This document shows, one piece after another, positions 28,679-34,254 of a stretch of DNA of 34,254 nt. Under the pieces are notes generated by a model. It did no database searches. It was not told where the DNA came from and was given only the letters and a program-made list of their open reading frames with translations. Every line of letters starts with the position of its first letter. Position 1 is the first letter of the stretch. The stretch covers positions 1-34,254 of the forward strand of contig CACODU010000007.1 of NCBI GenBank assembly GCA_902626045.1, written 5' to 3'. The translations under genes and the position numbers were made by a program. This DNA comes from an uncultured Pelagibacteraceae bacterium (GTDB lineage: Bacteria; Pseudomonadota; Alphaproteobacteria; Pelagibacterales; Pelagibacteraceae).

Positions 28679-29401
28679 ATGAGTAAAAATTTAAAAACAT
28701 TTTTGGGTATTTCTTACATAATAATACTTATCGCATTCTTATATTTTATTTTCACTAGCATAGAAATAAGTAAATTAAATGATTTTTCATATTATAAAAA
28801 AATTCAGAAAGATCTAAACAATTTTGTTAGTGTGAGTTTAATTACAAACTTAATTTACTTTTTTATTTTTGCAGTAATTTGGGTTGCCCTTCTAGGTTTT
28901 GGTGCACCTTTATTAATAATTTCTGGAATATTATTTGGTCAGTGGATTGGAACTTTTATTTCTATAATTTCAATTTCAGTTGGAGCATTGATTTTGTATT
29001 CTATAGGAAATTTCTTTTTTAGGGACTTGGTTAAAAAGATTCTTCAACAAAAATTCGATAAGTATATTTTTTTATTTAAAAAAAATGAATTTTATTATTT
29101 TTTTATATATAGATTTATTGGTGGCTTGGGAGTACCATTTGGACTGCAAAACTTGATACCGATTTTATTTGGCATGGGTAAGATGAATTATTTTCTTTCA
29201 AGTTTTTTTGGATTTATACCTGGGTTTTTTATTTTTAATACTATAGGTGCTGGACTTGATTCTTACGTAGCTCAATCAGAAAATTTTAATATGCTTGACT
29301 TTATCTTAACTCCAGGAATTTATTTACCAATTCTTATGTTTGCATGCCTTATGATCATTTCTTTAATAATGAAAAAAAAATTTTTTGATGATAAAAATTA
29401 A
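28679..29401 (+). CDS. TVP38/TMEM64 (SNARE-associated/DedA-like) family membrane protein
   Basis: Multi-TM; GAPLLIISGILFGQWIGTFISIISISVGALILYSIGNFF and FIYRFIGGLGVPFGLQNLIPILFGMGKMNYFLSSFFGFIPGFFIF. Confidence 0.8.
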   Translation: MSKNLKTFLGISYIIILIAFLYFIFTSIEISKLNDFSYYKKIQKDLNNFVSVSLITNLIYFFIFAVIWVALLGFGAPLLIISGILFGQWIGTFISIISISVGALILYSIGNFFFRDLVKKILQQKFDKYIFLFKKNEFYYFFIYRFIGGLGVPFGLQNLIPILFGMGKMNYFLSSFFGFIPGFFIFNTIGAGLDSYVAQSENFNMLDFILTPGIYLPILMFACLMIISLIMKKKFFDDKN

Positions 29402-31127
29402 TGAAAATGTTTTGTCTAATGATTTAAGTCCGTATCTTAAACAACATAAAGACAATCCAGTTAATTGGCAAATTTGGTCTACAGAAACTTTAGAGTTTTC
29501 GAAAAAAAATAAAAAACCTATTTTACTAAGTATTGGATACGCAAGCTGTCATTGGTGTCACGTTATGGCCCATGAAAGTTTTGAAGATATTGAAACAGCA
29601 AATTTAATGAATGAACTTTTCGTAAATATAAAGGTTGATAGGGAAGAAAGGCCTGATCTAGATTTTATATTTCAAAGCTCATTTCAATTATTTAATCAAA
29701 CTGGGGGAGGGTGGCCTTTGACAATGTTCTTGGATGAAAACGGTGTTCCATTTATGGGAGGCACTTATTTTCCTAAAGAAGCTAAACATGGATTACCAAC
29801 ATTTAAAGAAGTTTTACTTAAAGTTTCTGAAGCTTACAAAGATCAAAGGGAAAAAATAATAAAGCAAAAAGATTTAATAATTAAAAATTTAGATTTAAAA
29901 AAAAATTCTGTCCTAAATCAAGATCTTGAGCCCATTCTTGAAATATCCTTAAGTCAATTAGATCCAGCAAAAGGTGGTTATAAAGGCGCGCCTAAATTTC
30001 CAACTTTTAATTTATTTGAAACCCTACTTTATTTTTATAATTCTACTAAAAATACAAAGTATCTAAAGCCAGTCGAAATTATTATTAAAAAATTATGTTC
30101 AAAAGGAATATACGATCATGTTGAAGGCGGCATAGCTCGATATACAGTTGATGAAGATTGGGTTATTCCACATTTTGAAAAAATGCTTTACGATAATACT
30201 CAATTTGTTCTATTACTTTCTAAATATTGTAAAATAAATTCTGAAAATTATTTTAAAGAAAAATTGGAACAAACTATTGAATTTCTAAAAAAAAACTTCA
30301 TTAATAAAGAGGGTTTTTTTGGTTCCGCGTATGACGCAGATAGCGACGGAGAAGAGGGTAAATATTATGTTTATTCTTATAGCGAAATTAAAGATATAGA
30401 AAATATTGAAAATTACTTTGAAATAGCACCTGACGGTAACTGGGAAAATAAAATTATTCTCGTTGAAAAACAAAAACCAACAAATGAGATTTTAAATAAG
30501 CTTTTAAAAATTAGATTAAAAAGAAGTAAGCCTTTTTTTGATGACAAAACGCAATTAGATTTAAACTGCCTAATGGTAAGTGCTTTAATTTCTGCAAGTG
30601 AAATCCTACCAAATAATAGGTACTTAGAATTTGCTGAAGAATTTTTCCTAAAAATTGAAAATAAATATATCAAGAATAAAATTTATCATAGTTACTCAAC
30701 TAATATCGCTTTTATCGAAGATTATGCTTTTTTAATAAATGCAATAAATGATTTATCAGATAAAACAATGAATTTTAAGTACAAGGATTTAGCAAAAAAA
30801 TTGTCACAAGAGGCTTTAACTAAATTTTTTCTAGAAGAAAAACATATTTTTCAAAAAAATCAAAAAAATAGTAACGATACTTTTTTTGAACCAATTGACA
30901 TAAGCGACAACACTATTCCTAACGGAAACGCTATCATGCTCATAAATATGGTTAAATTAGGAATGATGAACGAGGCAAAAAAATTATCTTATAGCTTAAA
31001 TGGATATCTTAACGTTTATAAAAACCATATGATGACAGCTATAAGAGCTTTAGATTTTTTTAAAAATGTGAATTCAGGTAAAAATTGTAATGAGCAAGGT
31101 TGTGAAATTGATGGTAAAAAAAATTAA
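29385..31127 (+). CDS. Thioredoxin-domain protein, DUF255/YyaL (SPATA20-like)
   Basis: LSPYLKQHKDNPVNWQIWSTETLEFSKKNKKPILLSIGYASCHWCHVMAHESFED, GGWPLTMFLDENGVPFMGGTYFP, GGIARYTVDEDWVIPHFEKMLYDN, AYDADSDGEEGKYYVYS. Confidence 0.95.
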   Translation: MMIKINENVLSNDLSPYLKQHKDNPVNWQIWSTETLEFSKKNKKPILLSIGYASCHWCHVMAHESFEDIETANLMNELFVNIKVDREERPDLDFIFQSSFQLFNQTGGGWPLTMFLDENGVPFMGGTYFPKEAKHGLPTFKEVLLKVSEAYKDQREKIIKQKDLIIKNLDLKKNSVLNQDLEPILEISLSQLDPAKGGYKGAPKFPTFNLFETLLYFYNSTKNTKYLKPVEIIIKKLCSKGIYDHVEGGIARYTVDEDWVIPHFEKMLYDNTQFVLLLSKYCKINSENYFKEKLEQTIEFLKKNFINKEGFFGSAYDADSDGEEGKYYVYSYSEIKDIENIENYFEIAPDGNWENKIILVEKQKPTNEILNKLLKIRLKRSKPFFDDKTQLDLNCLMVSALISASEILPNNRYLEFAEEFFLKIENKYIKNKIYHSYSTNIAFIEDYAFLINAINDLSDKTMNFKYKDLAKKLSQEALTKFFLEEKHIFQKNQKNSNDTFFEPIDISDNTIPNGNAIMLINMVKLGMMNEAKKLSYSLNGYLNVYKNHMMTAIRALDFFKNVNSGKNCNEQGCEIDGKKN

Positions 31128-31299
31128 TTGGTTCGCTTGGTTAATTTTAGTGATTTTATGGAATTATGGTTTTCCAAATGCAACTCCACTTCAAGATGTA
31201 ATAGTTGCCGTAATTTTGTCGATTTTATTTATAATTATTAAGAGACTTCAATCAAGAGGCTTGCAAAATAGAGCCTCAAGAAGTAAATTTAAAAATTAA
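31111..31299 (+). CDS. Hypothetical small membrane protein
   Basis: MVKKINWFAWLILVILWNYGFPNATPLQDVIVAVILSILFIIIKRLQ; two TM-like segments; internal start chosen (overlaps DUF255 by 17 nt). Confidence 0.65.
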   Translation: MVKKINWFAWLILVILWNYGFPNATPLQDVIVAVILSILFIIIKRLQSRGLQNRASRSKFKN

Positions 31300-31315
31300 T
31301 GAAGGGACGCTCAAT

Positions 31316-31510
31316 ATGGGAATTCACTATGACTATAAGTCTACGCGAGGCGATAAAGCAATGAAAAAAGAGGCTAAGCGTAAAGCGAGGATTGAGCAAA
31401 GAAGAGCAAAGCGTTCAGTAAGTAATTCTAAAGAGTCCGAGGAAAAATTGATGCATGATATCGATAAACCCATAACGCTTGAGGACTTAACAAACCCAGA
31501 TAAAAATTAA
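31316..31510 (+). CDS. Hypothetical small basic protein
   Basis: MGIHYDYKSTRGDKAMKKEAKRKARIEQRRAKRSVSNSKESEEKLMHDIDKPITLEDLTNPDKN; SD-like GAAGGGA 8-9 nt upstream. Confidence 0.7.
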   Translation: MGIHYDYKSTRGDKAMKKEAKRKARIEQRRAKRSVSNSKESEEKLMHDIDKPITLEDLTNPDKN

Positions 31511-31520
31511 CCTTTTTTAA

Positions 31521-31643
31521 ATGAAATCTTTTGAAAAAAAAGATTCTTTCATAAAAAGTCGTGAGGCAGCTTTAAAAAGAAACCTTAAAAAAAGAAAGAA
31601 AATCAAAACAAAAAAAAGAAAAAATGACAGTTCTTTCCGATAA
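31521..31643 (+). CDS. Hypothetical 40-aa highly basic protein (not in ORF track)
   Basis: ATG at 31521 to TAA at 31641-31643: [40 protein letters not shown]; fits between the 31510 stop and the dcd start, overlapping dcd by 20 nt. Confidence 0.6.
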   Translation: MKSFEKKDSFIKSREAALKRNLKKRKKIKTKKRKNDSSFR

Positions 31644-32178
31644 ATGGATAAAAAAAACTGCAAAAGAAAAAGGAATGATAAAACCTTTTGTAGATAAACA
31701 AGTAAGAAAAGGAAAAATTTCCTTTGGTCTTTCATCCTATGGATATGATGCAAGAGTATCTAATGAATTTAAAATTTTTACTAACGTTAATTCAGGTATT
31801 GTTGATCCTAAAATTTTCAAAAAAGAGAGCTTTATTACTAAAATTGGAAAAGAATGTATTATTCCACCTAATTCTTTTGCTCTAGCAAGAACAATGGAAT
31901 ATTTTAAAATTCCTGATGATATTTTGGTTATTTGTCTTGGAAAATCAACTTACGCTAGATGTGGAATTATTGTGAATGTAACTCCTCTTGAGCCAGGTTG
32001 GGAGGGACATGTAACTTTAGAATTTTCAAATACTACACCTTTACCTGCGAAGATTTATGCTAATGAAGGCGTAGCTCAATTTATTTTCCTAAAAGGCAAT
32101 GAGAGACCAAAAGTGACTTACGCTAATAGAAAAGGAAAATATATGAAACAAAAAGGTGTAACACTTCCAAAAGTTTAA
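31624..32178 (+). CDS. dcd: dCTP deaminase
   Basis: [72 protein letters not shown]. Confidence 0.97.
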   Translation: MTVLSDKWIKKTAKEKGMIKPFVDKQVRKGKISFGLSSYGYDARVSNEFKIFTNVNSGIVDPKIFKKESFITKIGKECIIPPNSFALARTMEYFKIPDDILVICLGKSTYARCGIIVNVTPLEPGWEGHVTLEFSNTTPLPAKIYANEGVAQFIFLKGNERPKVTYANRKGKYMKQKGVTLPKV

Positions 32179-32189
32179 AATCTTTTTTA

Positions 32190-33449
32190 ATGCAGAAGCT
32201 TATAATTAAAGGGAAAAAAAAATTAAGCGGAAAAATTTCTATTTCTGGATCTAAAAATGCAACTCTACCAATTTTAGCTGCCTCAATACTTGCTACAAAT
32301 GTTAAGGTTAAAAATATTCCCTTAGTAAAAGATATTTTTACAATGATTGAATTATTAAAATTTATAGGTTTAAAAACAAAATTAAATAAAAAAAAAAATT
32401 TTATCGAAATTTATAATAAAGATAAAAACATCAATACATTAGCTCCCTATAAACTAGTAAAAACTATGAGAGCCGGCGTATTGGTTTTAGGTTCACTATT
32501 AGGAAAATACAAGAAAGCAAAAGTTTCATTACCTGGAGGATGTGCCATCGGAACACGACCCGTGGATCTACATTTATTTGCTTTAAAAAAACTAGGAGCT
32601 AAAATTAAAATAAAGGATGGATATATTTTAGCCGAAGCGAAAAATGGCCTCAAAGGCACAAAAATAAAATTTCCATCAATTTCAGTTGGAGCTACTGAGA
32701 ACGCTTTGATAGCAGCAGTTAATGCCAGAGGCACAACAATACTTAAAAACTGCGCAATCGAACCTGAAATTAAAGATCTGATATCATTTCTTGAAAAAAT
32801 GGGAGCAAAAATAAGTTTAATAGGCAGAACAATTTTGATTAAAGAAAGCAAGATAAAAACTTCAAAAATTAATCATGAAGTTATTTTTGATAGAATAGAA
32901 CTAGGAACTTACATGATAGCAGGGGCCTTATTGGCAAAAAAAAATTTAATTATTGATAAAATTGACACGAAAATTATTAAAAGCGAAATAAATATTCTTA
33001 AAAAAATAGGAGTGAAAATTACACAAAAAAAAAAATCAGTTATAATAAAAAAATGCAAAAGATTAAAAAAAATAAATATCATTACCAAACCATTCCCTGG
33101 CTTTCCTACAGACTTGCAGGCCCAATTAATGGTTCTCCTAACACAAGCAGATGGTATATCTAAAATTAAAGAGGATATATTTGAAAATAGATTCATGCAC
33201 GTACCTGAGTTGAAAAGAATGGGCGCGCATATAATAATTAAAGATAAAACTGCGCTCATCAAAGGCCCCACAAAACTTACAGGTGCAGAAGTAATGGCTA
33301 CTGACCTCAGAGCTTCAGTAAGTTTAGTATTAGCAGGTATGATTGCCGAAAATAGAACTATAATTAATAGAATTTATCATCTGGATAGAGGCTATGAGTT
33401 TTTAGAGAGTAAACTTAAAAATTGTAAAGCTCAAATAAAAAGAGTTTGA
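32190..33449 (+). CDS. murA: UDP-N-acetylglucosamine 1-carboxyvinyltransferase
   Basis: ISGSKNATLPILAASILA, SLPGGCAIGTRPVDLHLFALKKLGA, KPFPGFPTDLQAQLMVLL, DLRASVSLVLAGMIA, YHLDRGYEFLESKL. Confidence 0.98.
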   Translation: MQKLIIKGKKKLSGKISISGSKNATLPILAASILATNVKVKNIPLVKDIFTMIELLKFIGLKTKLNKKKNFIEIYNKDKNINTLAPYKLVKTMRAGVLVLGSLLGKYKKAKVSLPGGCAIGTRPVDLHLFALKKLGAKIKIKDGYILAEAKNGLKGTKIKFPSISVGATENALIAAVNARGTTILKNCAIEPEIKDLISFLEKMGAKISLIGRTILIKESKIKTSKINHEVIFDRIELGTYMIAGALLAKKNLIIDKIDTKIIKSEINILKKIGVKITQKKKSVIIKKCKRLKKINIITKPFPGFPTDLQAQLMVLLTQADGISKIKEDIFENRFMHVPELKRMGAHIIIKDKTALIKGPTKLTGAEVMATDLRASVSLVLAGMIAENRTIINRIYHLDRGYEFLESKLKNCKAQIKRV

Positions 33450-33450
33450 A

Positions 33451-33894
33451 ATGGAACCTAAAAATTTAAAACTAATTGCAAGAACAGAAGAAGATCTGAG
33501 AGTTGTTTCTGCTCATCTTCAGGACTCTATCGCTAGTGTCGCTGATATAGCAAACTTAAAAAAGAGCAAAATATTTCTTATGCAACTTAATCGTTTTATG
33601 TGGGAAGATGTTGAAAAAGGAGTATTTAGAAAGAATAAACGTATTAGAACAATCTTAAAGTTTGAGAACGTTATTAACGTGATTTCGAAAAACATTAATC
33701 AACAAAAAAAAGATAAGTTCTTGGATTTTCTTGCTATTGAAACAAATATAACTCCTGATAAAAACTATGAGATGAAAATAATATTTGCTGGGGATGCCAT
33801 TATAAGAGTCATATGCGAAGTAATAGAGGTGACTCTAGATGATCAAGGAGACGCTTGGGATACAAAAAATAAACCAAAACATGAAAGTTTATGA
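33451..33894 (+). CDS. DUF2948 family protein
   Basis: LKLIARTEEDLRVVSAHLQDSIASVADIANLKKSKIFLMQLNRFMWED; lies between murA and hisD as is usual in alphaproteobacteria. Confidence 0.85.
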   Translation: MEPKNLKLIARTEEDLRVVSAHLQDSIASVADIANLKKSKIFLMQLNRFMWEDVEKGVFRKNKRIRTILKFENVINVISKNINQQKKDKFLDFLAIETNITPDKNYEMKIIFAGDAIIRVICEVIEVTLDDQGDAWDTKNKPKHESL

Positions 33895-34254
33895 TTTTAA
33901 AAGTTATCAGATTTAATAATAAAAACTCCTCAAAAAAACTAAAAAATTTTTTGGATAAAAGAAAATATATTCAAAAAAATCAAACTACTATTGTAAGTAA
34001 AATTATAAAAAATGTAAGAAGGAATGGAGATAAGGCAGTACTAAACTACGAAAAGAAATTTTCAAAAATAAAAACGAAGTCAACTAAAATTTTTTTCACA
34101 ACTTCCGAACTAAACAAAATATCAAATAAATTAGATCCAAAAATTAAAAAGTCAATTGATTTGGCATATAACAGAATTAAAAAATTTCATCAAAAACAAA
34201 AATTCGAATCCTTCTCTTTTAAAGATAATTATAAGAATGTTCTTTCATATAAAT
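33891..34254 (+). CDS. hisD: Histidinol dehydrogenase, N-terminal fragment (continues past window)
   Basis: MILKVIRFNNKNSSKK...IVSKIIKNVRRNGDKAVLNYEKKF...KKSIDLAYNRIKKFHQKQKFESF; ATGA overlap with the DUF2948 stop; open to the window end. Confidence 0.85.
   Translation, partial: MILKVIRFNNKNSSKKLKNFLDKRKYIQKNQTTIVSKIIKNVRRNGDKAVLNYEKKFSKIKTKSTKIFFTTSELNKISNKLDPKIKKSIDLAYNRIKKFHQKQKFESFSFKDNYKNVLSYK

Noticed and set aside
32447-33271. Minus-strand ORFs antisense to murA (134 and 120 aa)
   Set aside because: Fully inside murA; hydrophobic composition is what the antisense of Lys-rich coding sequence gives.

Overview
The window looks like a stretch of a very AT-rich, streamlined alphaproteobacterial genome, most like SAR11/Pelagibacterales; this is inferred from gene content, synteny and base composition, not from a database search. 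Coding density is very high and most of it is core metabolism and housekeeping: the accA 3' end, a cold-shock gene, tRNA-His(GTG) directly joined to hisS-hisZ-hisG, groESL, ribF-ileS-lspA-lipoprotein-pgi, rsmD-purD, a lipid A/Kdo cluster (msbA-waaA-lpxK-lpxL), ubiA, qor-like, dapD-HAD-argB-yidC-yidD-rnpA-rpmH, a TVP38-family protein, a DUF255 protein, dcd, murA-DUF2948 and the 5' end of hisD. The provided ORF track omits rpmH (L34), a 40-codon basic ORF upstream of dcd, and the two truncated edge genes. I saw no CRISPR array, transposon, integrase, prophage or toxin-antitoxin module. The best leads are: (1) a two-gene cytoplasmic NodB-type deacetylase plus formyltransferase cassette between hisG and groL, which could replace N-acetyl with N-formyl on an amino sugar; (2) a tRNA-His lacking G-1 and with A73, 4 nt upstream of an alpha-type hisS with no room for its own leader; (3) a sigma32-like promoter at groESL; (4) convergent gene pairs with essentially no intergenic DNA or terminator; (5) back-to-back -10 boxes in a 28-bp divergent spacer that predict leaderless mRNAs; (6) a cluster of tiny uncharacterised ORFs before dcd.
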